Both the position numbers and the translations under genes were made by a program. A DNA stretch of 5,189 bases from an uncultured Alphaproteobacteria bacterium (GTDB taxonomy: Bacteria; Pseudomonadota; Alphaproteobacteria; Rhizobiales; Pleomorphomonadaceae), in assembly GCA_937900425.1 (NCBI GenBank), contig CALCDT010000386.1, positions 1-5,189 on the forward strand, in the 5' to 3' direction. The notes under the pieces were generated by a model. It was not told the DNA's origin, did no database searches, and saw only the letters and a list, made by a program, of their open reading frames with translations. This document shows positions 1 to 5,189 of the stretch, piece after piece (position 1 is the first letter of the stretch; each line of letters begins with the position of its first letter).

Positions 1-180
1 GACGCCGCCGGCGGCGAGGTCGACGATCCACGCGAGCCTCGGACCGACGGCGCCGACCGGCAGCAGCATGGCGGCGAGCAGGCCCCAGGCGAGCGCGACG
101 ACGGCGAGCGCCGGCAGCCGGCGCAGCGCCGCCGCGGACGGACGCAGATCCTGACGCAGACCGTACAGCGGAACGGGCAT
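1..180 (-). CDS. N-terminal fragment of an unidentified membrane protein (cut by window edge)
   Basis: Reading the minus strand from an ATG at 180 gives 60 codons with no stop before the left edge, so the C-terminus is missing. I do not recognise the family. Residues 1-21 are polar and basic, ending in a double Arg at 20-21. Residues 22-46 are a continuous hydrophobic stretch rich in Leu, Ala and Val, consistent with one membrane helix whose N-terminus stays in the cytoplasm (positive-inside rule). A second hydrophobic segment may begin near residue 49. Another in-frame ATG lies at 186, but GGAG at 187-190 touches it, whereas it sits 6 bases before the ATG at 180, so 180 is the better start. 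The gene lies about 100 bases downstream of the LuxR-type gene on the same strand and could be the third member of a poxB-luxR-membrane protein transcript. It is too short to assign as a transporter, sensor or other membrane protein. Confidence 0.55.
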   Translation of the reverse strand, partial: MPVPLYGLRQDLRPSAAALRRLPALAVVALAWGLLAAMLLPVGAVGPRLAWIVDLAAGGV

Positions 181-282
181 CGGCATCTCCGCTTCCGCCG
201 GCGAGCGTGGCGGCGGACGCGGCCGCCCGGCAATCCGCCGTCCGGTGGATGCGGGGGCGGCGGGCGGTCCGGCCGGCGAGCG

Positions 283-978
283 TCAGCCCAGGGAGGACAG
301 CCGCGCGACCAGCCCGGCGCGGTTCTCGACGCCGGTCTTCTCGAAGATGTGGAGGACGTGGGTCTTCACCGTCGCGAGGCCGATGCCGAGGCAGGCGGCG
401 ACATCGGCGTTGGTGCAGCCGGCGCACAGGAGCTTGGCGACCTCCGCCTCGCGCGGCGTCAGGTGGAACAGCCGCATCGCCTCGCGGCGCGGGTCGCTGC
501 GCGGCGCCGCGAGGTGGCCCGCGACGTTGAACTCGATGTAGCGCTGCAGGTCGTCGGCGAGGGCCTGGGTGTGGGCGCCGCGCGGCCGGTCCCCGGCCGA
601 CCACATCACGCTGATGCCGGCGCGGATGCGGCCCTCCTGACGGAAGACGAGCTCGATGTTGTCGACGATGTCGTAGCGGCGGAGGAAGCGGCGGTAGTCG
701 TCGATGTCGCCGGCGGGGGCCCAGGCGTCGGCCTCCTCGATGCCGGCGACGCGGCCGCAGCGGGCCTCGATGCGTCGGATGTGCAGCGGATCGACCCGGT
801 GCATGTCGCGGATGTAGCGGCGCAGGAACTCCGCCGGCACGTGCGAGCAGACGAAGTTGTGCAGGTTGCGCTCGTCGTCGACGAGATAGAAGGTCAGCCG
901 GCTGCCGCCGAGCGTGCTGCCGAGCAGCCGGAACGTCTCTTCCAGGAAGTGCCGCCGACGCGACTCGTGCGTGTCCAT
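283..978 (-). CDS. LuxR-family transcriptional regulator with C-terminal HTH
   Basis: The predicted protein has 231 residues and is a cytoplasmic DNA-binding regulator. The C-terminal domain (about 168-229) is a clear LuxR/GerE helix-turn-helix: LTPREAEV starts at residue 173, followed by the GCTNADVAACLGI turn, the TVKTHV recognition helix and the EKTGVENRAGLVA closing helix. The N-terminal domain (about 10-155) is not a receiver domain. It contains P48, F51, Y55 and D63-P64, a spacing reminiscent of the acyl-homoserine lactone-binding fold of TraR/LuxR, but Phe stands where the usual Trp lies and the Tyr-to-Asp gap is one residue shorter. It could therefore bind a different ligand. No autoinducer synthase is visible in the window, so it looks like a LuxR solo. 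The ATG at 978 was chosen because GGAGG at 984-988 lies 5 bases upstream. An in-frame TTG at 1020 would add 14 residues but has no support. The gene lies 109 bases downstream of poxB on the same strand, which makes it a candidate regulator of that locus by inference. Its target and ligand are unknown. Confidence 0.88.
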   Translation of the reverse strand: MDTHESRRRHFLEETFRLLGSTLGGSRLTFYLVDDERNLHNFVCSHVPAEFLRRYIRDMHRVDPLHIRRIEARCGRVAGIEEADAWAPAGDIDDYRRFLRRYDIVDNIELVFRQEGRIRAGISVMWSAGDRPRGAHTQALADDLQRYIEFNVAGHLAAPRSDPRREAMRLFHLTPREAEVAKLLCAGCTNADVAACLGIGLATVKTHVLHIFEKTGVENRAGLVARLSSLG

Positions 979-983
979 GCCCC

Positions 984-988
984 CCTCC
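984..988 (-). promoter_or_regulatory. Shine-Dalgarno site of the LuxR-type gene
   Basis: GGAGG on the minus strand lies 5 bases before the ATG at 978. It decides that start over the in-frame TTG at 1020, which has no comparable purine-rich site at a proper distance. Confidence 0.65.
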
Positions 989-1087
989 GAGGCGCGGAAG
1001 TGCCGCGGAGCGAGTCGCAAGAAGCGCGCCAGACGTGTGGCGGGGACGTGCTGCGCGTGCCGGACGAGGGAGCGGGAGCGGCGCCGT

Positions 1088-2812
1088 TCAGCGGAAGAGG
1101 GCGGTGCGGGCGAGCTCGACGATCTCGTCGCCGCGACCGTTGAGGATCGCCCGGGCGGCGTAGAGGCTGAAGCCGAGCGCCTGCTCCGCCTTGATCTCCG
1201 GCGGCAGCACGAGCTCCATCCGGTCGGTGACCACGTCGACGAGGGCGGCGCCGGGATGGGCGAAGGCGCGCTCGAGCGCCGGGCGCAGCTCGGCCGGGTC
1301 CTCGACGCGGATGCCGAGGATGCCGACCGCCTCGGCGACGGCGGCGAAGTCGGGATTCTTCAGGTCGGTGCCGACATTGAGGAAGCCGGCCGCCTTCATC
1401 TCGATGTCGACGAAGCCGAGCAGGCCGTTGTTGAAGACGACAATCTTCACCGGCAGGTCGAGCTGGCGCAGCGACAGCATGTCGCCCATCAGCATGGCGA
1501 AGCCGCCGTCGCCGGACATCGACACCACCTGGCGGCCGGCACAGGCGGCCTGGGCGCCGATCGCCTGCGGCAGGGCGTTGGCCATCGAGCCGTGGATCAG
1601 CGAGCCGATCAGCCGGCGGCGGCCGTTCATGGCGACGTAGCGGGCGGCCCACACCGTCGTCTCGCCGACGTCGCAAGTGAAGACGGCGTCGTCGTCCGCC
1701 ACCTCGCCGACGAGCTTCGCGAGGTACTGCGGATGGATCGGCCTGTGGCCGGGCGCGCCGGTGGCGAGCGCGTCGAGGTCGGCGCGGGCCTTGCGGTAGT
1801 GGGCGCGGGCCCTGTCGAGGAAGCCGCTGTCGGACTTCGCCGGCAGCTTCGGCAGCAGCGCGGCGAGGGTGAGCCTGACGTCGCCGACGAGGCCGAGATC
1901 GAGGCGGGTGCGGCGGCCGAGATTTTCCGGGCGGATGTCGATCTGCGCCACCTTCGCGTCGGTCGGGTAGAACTGCCGATAGGGGAAGTCGGCGCCGAGC
2001 ATCAGGAGCACCTCGGCTTCGCGCATGGCGTGGTAGCCGGAGGAGAAGCCGATGAAGCCGGTCATGCCGACGTCGTAGGGATTGTCGGCCTCGACGTGTT
2101 CCTTGCCGCGCAGCGTGTGGACGATCGGCGCCTTCAGCGCCTCGGCGAGCGCCTTGACCTCGGCGGCGGCGCCGGCGCAGCCCGCGCCGCAGAGCAGCGT
2201 CACCCGCGCGCAGCCGTCGAGGAGAGCGACGAGCCGGTCGAGCTCGGCCTCGGGCGGCACCACGGCGGGGGCCGCGACCTCGACCCAGCGGCCCTCGGTC
2301 GGCCCGACGGCCGGCAGGAGCGCGACGTCGCCGGGGATGACGACGACGGCGACGCCTTGCTTCTGGATCGCGGTGCGCATGGCGATCTCGAGCACGCGCG
2401 GCATCTGCTCGGGGCTCGAGACGAGCTCGCAATAGTGGCTACACTCGCGGAACAGGCTCTCCGGGTGCGTCTCCTGGAAATAGCCGGAGCCGATCTCGGC
2501 GCTCGGGATGTGGGCGGCGATGGCGAGCACCGGGGTGCGGCTGCGGTGGCAGTCGAAGAGGCCGTTGATGAGATGCAGGTTGCCCGGACCGCAGGAGCCG
2601 GCGCACACCGCGAGCCGGCCGGTGAGCTGCGCCTCGGCGCCGGCGGCGAAGGCGGCGACCTCCTCGTGGCGGACGTGCATCCAGCGGATCGGCGTGGCGC
2701 GCAGCGCGTCGGTGAAGCCGTTGAGGCTGTCGCCGACGACGCCCCACACCCGCTCGACACCGGCCTTCGCCAGAGTGCGGACCATCACGTCCGCGACGCG
2801 CGTCTTCGCCAT
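1088..2812 (-). CDS. poxB: Pyruvate dehydrogenase (quinone) / pyruvate oxidase, PoxB type
   Basis: The predicted protein has 574 residues; E. coli PoxB has 572. The enzyme oxidatively decarboxylates pyruvate to acetate and CO2, using thiamine diphosphate and FAD, and gives the electrons to membrane quinone. Domains in order: N-terminal thiamine PYR domain (about 1-180), central FAD-binding domain (about 190-340) and C-terminal PP domain (about 370-545). Residues 48-52 (RHEEV) carry the catalytic Glu at 50, the same number as in E. coli. SCGPGNLHLINGLFDCH and GSGYFQETHP, both strongly PoxB-like, follow in the PYR domain. The metal/ThDP motif starts with GDG at 434 and ends at NN 461-462. The tail, FSLYAARAILNGRGDEIVEL through a final Arg, matches the E. 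coli lipid-activated membrane-binding peptide, which favours the quinone-linked enzyme over peroxide-forming oxidases or acetolactate synthase. The ATG at 2812 has GGAGG 6 bases upstream; an in-frame GTG at 2842 is less likely. The gene is divergent from maeA, whose product supplies pyruvate. It is intact, with no missing key residues. Confidence 0.95.
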   Translation of the reverse strand: MAKTRVADVMVRTLAKAGVERVWGVVGDSLNGFTDALRATPIRWMHVRHEEVAAFAAGAEAQLTGRLAVCAGSCGPGNLHLINGLFDCHRSRTPVLAIAAHIPSAEIGSGYFQETHPESLFRECSHYCELVSSPEQMPRVLEIAMRTAIQKQGVAVVVIPGDVALLPAVGPTEGRWVEVAAPAVVPPEAELDRLVALLDGCARVTLLCGAGCAGAAAEVKALAEALKAPIVHTLRGKEHVEADNPYDVGMTGFIGFSSGYHAMREAEVLLMLGADFPYRQFYPTDAKVAQIDIRPENLGRRTRLDLGLVGDVRLTLAALLPKLPAKSDSGFLDRARAHYRKARADLDALATGAPGHRPIHPQYLAKLVGEVADDDAVFTCDVGETTVWAARYVAMNGRRRLIGSLIHGSMANALPQAIGAQAACAGRQVVSMSGDGGFAMLMGDMLSLRQLDLPVKIVVFNNGLLGFVDIEMKAAGFLNVGTDLKNPDFAAVAEAVGILGIRVEDPAELRPALERAFAHPGAALVDVVTDRMELVLPPEIKAEQALGFSLYAARAILNGRGDEIVELARTALFR

Positions 2813-2818
2813 CGTTCC

Positions 2819-2823
2819 CCTCC
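2819..2823 (-). promoter_or_regulatory. Shine-Dalgarno site of poxB
   Basis: GGAGG on the minus strand, inside a purine run, lies 6 bases before the ATG at 2812. It supports that start over the in-frame GTG at 2842 and gives a protein start that aligns with E. coli PoxB. Confidence 0.65.
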
Positions 2824-2881
2824 CCGTGACCTCGGCGGCCACCCGACACCTTCACACGGACCGGGGCCGGTTTGATAGCCC

Positions 2882-2900
2882 ACCGGCGCGGCGCGCCGGT
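2882..2900. repeat. Palindrome with 8-bp arms and 3-base loop
   Basis: ACCGGCGC (2882-2889) is perfectly complementary to GCGCCGGT (2893-2900) around a GGC loop. It overlaps the first tandem 13-bp unit and the start of the second. As DNA it could be a dyad operator; as RNA it would form a strong hairpin if included in a maeA leader. It has no T tract on either side, so it does not look like a terminator. Confidence 0.4.
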
Positions 2901-2934
2901 ACGGCGGACCGGTGCGGCGACCCGGTACGATGCT
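2883..2934. repeat. Four tandem imperfect 13-bp repeats in the divergent promoter region
   Basis: Units begin at 2883, 2896, 2909 and 2922, exactly 13 bases apart. They read CCGGCGCGGCGCG, CCGGTACGGCGGA, CCGGTGCGGCGAC and CCGGTACGATGCT. Units 1 and 3, and units 2 and 3, agree at 10 of 13 positions; units 2 and 4 agree at 9 of 13. All four share CCGG at positions 1-4, CG at positions 7-8 and G at position 11. The block may be a series of protein-binding sites or a decaying minisatellite. The high GC of the region raises the chance of coincidental similarity. Confidence 0.5.
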
Positions 2935-2983
2935 TGGCGGCGGCGGGCGGGCGTGGTACCGCGGCGAGGGGCCGGCGAATTCC

Positions 2984-2990
2984 AGGGGAG
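2984..2990 (+). promoter_or_regulatory. Shine-Dalgarno site of maeA
   Basis: AGGGGAG ends 4 bases before the ATG at 2995. It fixes the maeA start; the reading frame stays open upstream to about 2872, but that extension has no malic-enzyme character and no such site. Confidence 0.7.
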
Positions 2991-2994
2991 TTTC

Positions 2995-4674
2995 ATGGGC
3001 GCGACGATCACCACCCGGCTGCGGAACTTCGACGTGATCGACACGCCGCTGCTCAACAAGGGCAGTGCCTTCACGGCGGAGGAACGCGCCGCGCTCGGCC
3101 TCGACGGGCTGTTGCCGCCGACGATCGAGACGATCGAGACGCAGCTCGAACGCATCGCCCAAGCCTACGCCCAGAAGACCACCGACCTCGAGCGGCACAT
3201 CTATCTGCGGGCGCTGCAGGACACCAACGAGACGCTGTTCTACCGCTTCCTGACGGAGAACCTCACCGAGCTGATGCCGATCGTCTATACGCCGGTGGTC
3301 GGGCTCGGGTGCCAGAACTTCAGCGAGATCTACCGGCGGCCGCGCGGCCTGTTCCTCTCCTACCCGCTCGCCGACCGCATGGACGAGATGCTCGATTCCG
3401 TCGGCGACCGGCCGGTGGAGGTGATCGTCGTCACCGACGGCGAGCGCATCCTCGGCCTCGGCGACCAGGGCGCCGGGGGCATGGGCATCCCGATCGGCAA
3501 GCTGTCGCTCTATGTCGGCTGCGGCGGCATTCCGCCGGAGACGACGCTGCCGATCCTCCTCGACGTCGGCACCAACAACAAGGAGCGCCTCGCCGACCCG
3601 CTCTATATCGGCTGGCGGCACGAGCGCATCACCGGCGCCGACTACGAGGCCTTCGTCGACCGCTTCGTCCAGGCGGTGAAGCGCAAGTGGCCGAACGTGC
3701 TGCTGCAGTTCGAGGACTTCGCCCAGAGCCACGCGACGCTGTTCCTGGAGCGCTACCGCGACCAGCTCTGCACCTTCAACGACGACATCCAGGGCACCGC
3801 GGCGGTGGTCGTCGGCGCCGCCCAGGCGGCGGCGAAGGTGGCGGGCTCGTCGATCGCCGACCAGCGCGTCGTGGTCGTCGGCGCCGGCTCGGCCGGCTGC
3901 GGCATCGCCGAGCAGATGATCCGCGCCGCCGTCGCCGAGGGGCTAACGGAGGCGGAGGCGCGCGGCCGCTACTTCATGGTCGACCGCGACGGCCTCGTCC
4001 TCGACGACATGGACGGCCTGTGGGACTTCCAGCGCCGGCTCGCCCAGCCGGCGGCGCGGGTCGCCGACTGGCCGGCCGGCGAGCGGCCCGGCCGCTTCTC
4101 GCTGATGGAGGTGATCAGGGCGGTGAAGCCGACGATGCTGATCGGCGTCTCCGGCGTGCCCGGCATCTTCACCGAGGCGGTCATCCGGCAGATGGCGGAG
4201 ACGGCGGCGCGGCCGATCGTCTTCCCGCTGTCGAACCCGACCTCGCGCTGCGAGGCGCTGCCGAGCGACGTCATCGCCTGGACCGAGGGCCGCGCCATCG
4301 TCGCCACCGGCAGCCCGTTCGCACCGGTCGAGTACGCCGGCCGGAGCCATCCGATCGCCCAGTCGAACAACTCCTACATCTTCCCCGGCCTCGGCCTCGC
4401 GATCCGGGCGCTCGCGATCCCGCGGGTCAGCGACGGCATGTTCATGGCGACGTCGCGGGCGCTGGCGGAAACCTCGCCGGCGCTGAAGGACCCGACCGCG
4501 TCGCTGCTGCCGCCGCTCGCCGAGATCCGCTCGGTGTCGCGCCACATCGCGCTCGAGGTCGGCCGCGCGGCGATGGCCGAGGGGCTGATCCCGCAGCTCG
4601 ACGAGGCGACGCTCGCCGCCCGTGTCGACGGCTACATGTGGACGCCGGAATACAAGACGGTGGTCGCCGCCTGA
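2995..4674 (+). CDS. maeA: NAD-dependent malic enzyme, MaeA (SfcA) type
   Basis: The predicted protein has 559 residues, close to the 565 of E. coli MaeA, and lacks the phosphotransacetylase-like tail of MaeB-type enzymes. It oxidatively decarboxylates malate to pyruvate and CO2 with reduction of NAD(P), in the cytoplasm, with a divalent metal. The N-terminal malic domain (about 70-265) carries the catalytic Tyr at 98 in YTPVVG and the catalytic Lys at 169 in GIPIGKLSLY, after GLGDQGAGGMG at 154-164. The metal ligands are Glu240 and Asp241 in QFEDF and Asp264 in FNDDIQG. Spacings match the animal enzymes. The NAD-binding Rossmann domain follows, with GAGSAG at 296-301 after a four-Val strand and VDRDGLV closing the second strand. 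The C-terminus ends with the family-like YMWTPEYK stretch. NAD preference is inferred from family resemblance, and NADP use cannot be excluded. The gene is divergent from poxB, whose product consumes pyruvate. It is intact. Confidence 0.95.
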   Translation: MGATITTRLRNFDVIDTPLLNKGSAFTAEERAALGLDGLLPPTIETIETQLERIAQAYAQKTTDLERHIYLRALQDTNETLFYRFLTENLTELMPIVYTPVVGLGCQNFSEIYRRPRGLFLSYPLADRMDEMLDSVGDRPVEVIVVTDGERILGLGDQGAGGMGIPIGKLSLYVGCGGIPPETTLPILLDVGTNNKERLADPLYIGWRHERITGADYEAFVDRFVQAVKRKWPNVLLQFEDFAQSHATLFLERYRDQLCTFNDDIQGTAAVVVGAAQAAAKVAGSSIADQRVVVVGAGSAGCGIAEQMIRAAVAEGLTEAEARGRYFMVDRDGLVLDDMDGLWDFQRRLAQPAARVADWPAGERPGRFSLMEVIRAVKPTMLIGVSGVPGIFTEAVIRQMAETAARPIVFPLSNPTSRCEALPSDVIAWTEGRAIVATGSPFAPVEYAGRSHPIAQSNNSYIFPGLGLAIRALAIPRVSDGMFMATSRALAETSPALKDPTASLLPPLAEIRSVSRHIALEVGRAAMAEGLIPQLDEATLAARVDGYMWTPEYKTVVAA

Positions 4675-4677
4675 GCG

Positions 4678-4693
4678 GCGGCGGCGCCGCCGC
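4678..4693. repeat. GC-only 16-bp perfect palindrome just after the maeA stop
   Basis: The 16 bases starting 3 bases past the maeA TGA are fully self-complementary, with the centre between 4685 and 4686. In RNA this could form a hairpin after a few central bases open as a loop and might contribute to ending the maeA transcript. No U tract follows, so an intrinsic terminator is not supported. GCG/GGC repetition makes chance palindromes likely here. Confidence 0.25.
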
Positions 4694-4728
4694 GGCGCAC
4701 CGGACGGGGAACGGCCAGGACGAACACG

Positions 4729-4755
4729 AAAAGGCGGCCGAGCGAACGGCCGCCT
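4729..4755 (-). terminator. Rho-independent terminator of rpsU
   Basis: AGGCGGCCG (4732-4740) and CGGCCGCCT (4747-4755) form a perfect 9-bp stem with a 6-base loop (TTCGCT on the minus strand). On the minus strand the stem runs into TTTT (4732-4729), the usual arrangement for an intrinsic terminator. It lies about 40 bases beyond the rpsU stop. On the plus strand the A run precedes the hairpin and no T tract follows, so it probably works poorly for maeA. Confidence 0.8.
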
Positions 4756-4795
4756 CACGGTCTCACGACGTCGGAAGGAGAGTGGCCGGGGCGCC

Positions 4796-5041
4796 TCAGC
4801 GCCCGCGGGCGACCTTGGCCTTCGCCTTCGGCGCCGGCAGGACGCCCTCGCGCTGCGCCAGCTTGCGGGCGAGCTTGCGGGCGCGACGGACGGCCTCGCC
4901 CTTCTCGCGCGCCTTCTTCTCCGACGGCTTCTCGTAGGCCCGGCGCTGCTTCAGCTCGCGCAGCACGCCTTCGCGCTGGAGCTTCTTCTTCAGCACCTTG
5001 AGGGCCTTGTCGACGTCGTTGTTGTAGACCAGAACCTGCAA
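4796..5041 (-). CDS. rpsU: 30S ribosomal protein S21
   Basis: The predicted protein has 81 residues from a TTG start. S21 is a small basic protein of the 30S subunit that helps base-pairing between the Shine-Dalgarno site and 16S rRNA during initiation. The family pattern is clear: QVLVYNNDVDKALKVLKKKL at 2-21, QREGVLREL at 22-30, YEKPSEKKARE at 36-46, and the Arg/Lys-rich helix VRRARKLARK at 51-60. A tail of about 15 residues rich in Pro, Ala and Lys follows, as in many alphaproteobacterial S21 proteins. Known S21 proteins begin with MQVLV, and the only codon in that place here is TTG at 5041. GAGGA lies about 8 bases upstream. An in-frame GTG at 5116 would add 25 residues with no S21 resemblance. 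Tyr at residue 6 replaces the common Arg. The gene is convergent with maeA and has its own terminator. Confidence 0.92.
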   Translation of the reverse strand: MQVLVYNNDVDKALKVLKKKLQREGVLRELKQRRAYEKPSEKKAREKGEAVRRARKLARKLAQREGVLPAPKAKAKVARGR

Positions 5042-5189
5042 CGGCTTGTTCCTCGGCTTGAAATTGTGCCCCCCGACGCCAGCGCGGCGGGCGCCATGCC
5101 AACGCCGACACGGCACAAAGCCGACGATGCGAAGCAGGACGCAGAGGGAATGGCGCCGTTCCTACTCCATATGGCGGGGGAAAGCCACC
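5042..5189 (-). promoter_or_regulatory. rpsU upstream region (leader and probable promoter)
   Basis: On the minus strand these 148 bases lead into rpsU. GAGGA about 8 bases before the TTG at 5041 is the likely ribosome binding site. I find no convincing paired -35/-10 boxes. An 8-base palindrome CCATATGG lies at 5167-5174, in the only AT-containing stretch near the edge. The promoter may lie here or beyond the window. Confidence 0.35.
5150..5189 (+). CDS. Possible start of a divergent gene cut by the right edge (tentative)
   Basis: An ATG at 5150 opens a plus-strand frame that reads MAPFLLHMAGESH to the window edge without a stop. A purine-rich AGAGGGA lies directly upstream, closer than ideal for a ribosome binding site. 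Thirteen codons are far too few to identify a family or establish coding, so this is recorded only as a possibility. Confidence 0.15.
   Translation, partial: MAPFLLHMAGESH

Larger units (their letters stand above)
2813..2994. promoter_or_regulatory. Divergent poxB-maeA intergenic control region
   Basis: These 182 bases separate two divergent genes and must hold both promoters unless transcripts start inside the coding regions. The only -35-like hexamer I see is TTGATA at 2872-2877 (plus), without a good -10 at 16-18 bases. TACGAT at 2926-2931 is a weak -10-like match without a partner -35. No confident promoter can be named on either strand. The region also contains four tandem 13-bp repeats (2883-2934), an 8-bp-stem palindrome (2882-2900) and an inverted copy of CGGTAC at 2956-2961. 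These could be operators for a shared regulator. Confidence 0.6.

Noticed and set aside
211..240. A 7-bp inverted repeat (211-217 with 234-240) downstream of the LuxR-type gene
   Set aside because: The loop is 16 bases and no T tract follows on the minus strand, so it does not qualify as an intrinsic terminator.
197..283. A 12-base direct repeat (GCCGGCGAGCGT at 197-208 and 272-283)
   Set aside because: It is short, GC-rich and made of common codon-like words; the second copy runs into the stop codon of the LuxR-type gene. Chance similarity is the simplest explanation.
993..1007. A 5-bp-stem hairpin between poxB and the LuxR-type gene
   Set aside because: The stem is too short and lacks a T tract; such short inverted repeats are frequent at this GC content.
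1018..1020. TTG as an earlier start for the LuxR-type gene
   Set aside because: The ATG at 978 has a good Shine-Dalgarno site 5 bases upstream, and the extra 14 residues show no conserved feature.
894..2432. A 512-codon minus-strand frame overlapping poxB
   Set aside because: It is an out-of-frame reading of poxB dominated by Arg runs; the in-frame protein is a clear PoxB.
914..2875. A 653-codon plus-strand open frame antisense to poxB
   Set aside because: It mirrors the poxB codons, has low-complexity Ala/Gly/Val/Asp/Arg composition and shows no recognisable motif.
3943..4758. A 271-codon minus-strand frame inside maeA
   Set aside because: Arg-rich antisense shadow of the malic enzyme with no family resemblance.
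2508..4937. An 809-codon plus-strand open frame overlapping poxB and maeA in another frame
   Set aside because: It is Arg/Pro/Ala-rich with no domain pattern, and it overlaps the well-supported maeA and poxB. Long shadow frames are expected in DNA this GC-rich.

Overview
This is a very GC-rich window (over 70% by eye, with long antisense open frames typical of such DNA). It looks like chromosomal DNA of an alphaproteobacterium, probably Hyphomicrobiales-like. That placement is an inference from base composition, from the S21 protein with a Lys/Ala/Pro-rich tail, and from solo-type LuxR and PoxB/MaeA proteins; no marker gives a genus.

Layout from left to right. Positions 1-180 (minus strand) hold the N-terminal part of an unidentified membrane protein that runs off the left edge. 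Positions 283-978 (minus) encode a LuxR-type transcriptional regulator. Positions 1088-2812 (minus) encode a full-length PoxB-type pyruvate:quinone oxidoreductase. A 182-base divergent intergenic region follows, containing four tandem 13-bp repeats and a hairpin-forming palindrome. Positions 2995-4674 (plus) encode a full-length MaeA-type malic enzyme. A convergent gap of about 120 bases holds an intrinsic terminator that works for the minus strand. Positions 4796-5041 (minus) encode ribosomal protein S21, which probably starts at TTG. The last 148 bases are the rpsU leader and promoter region, with a weak hint of a divergent gene starting at the right edge.

How the genes fit together. Malic enzyme converts malate to pyruvate, CO2 and NAD(P)H. 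PoxB oxidises pyruvate to acetate and CO2 and passes electrons to the quinone pool. The two genes are transcribed divergently from one short region, so they could form a co-regulated malate-to-acetate overflow route that bypasses pyruvate dehydrogenase. The LuxR-type gene lies directly downstream of poxB on the same strand and is a candidate regulator. Both the co-regulation and the regulator role are inferences. The rpsU gene is a separate housekeeping unit.

I see no mobile element, CRISPR array, tRNA or rRNA, and no convincing undescribed multi-gene system. The most unusual non-coding signal is the 13-bp tandem repeat block in the poxB-maeA promoter region.
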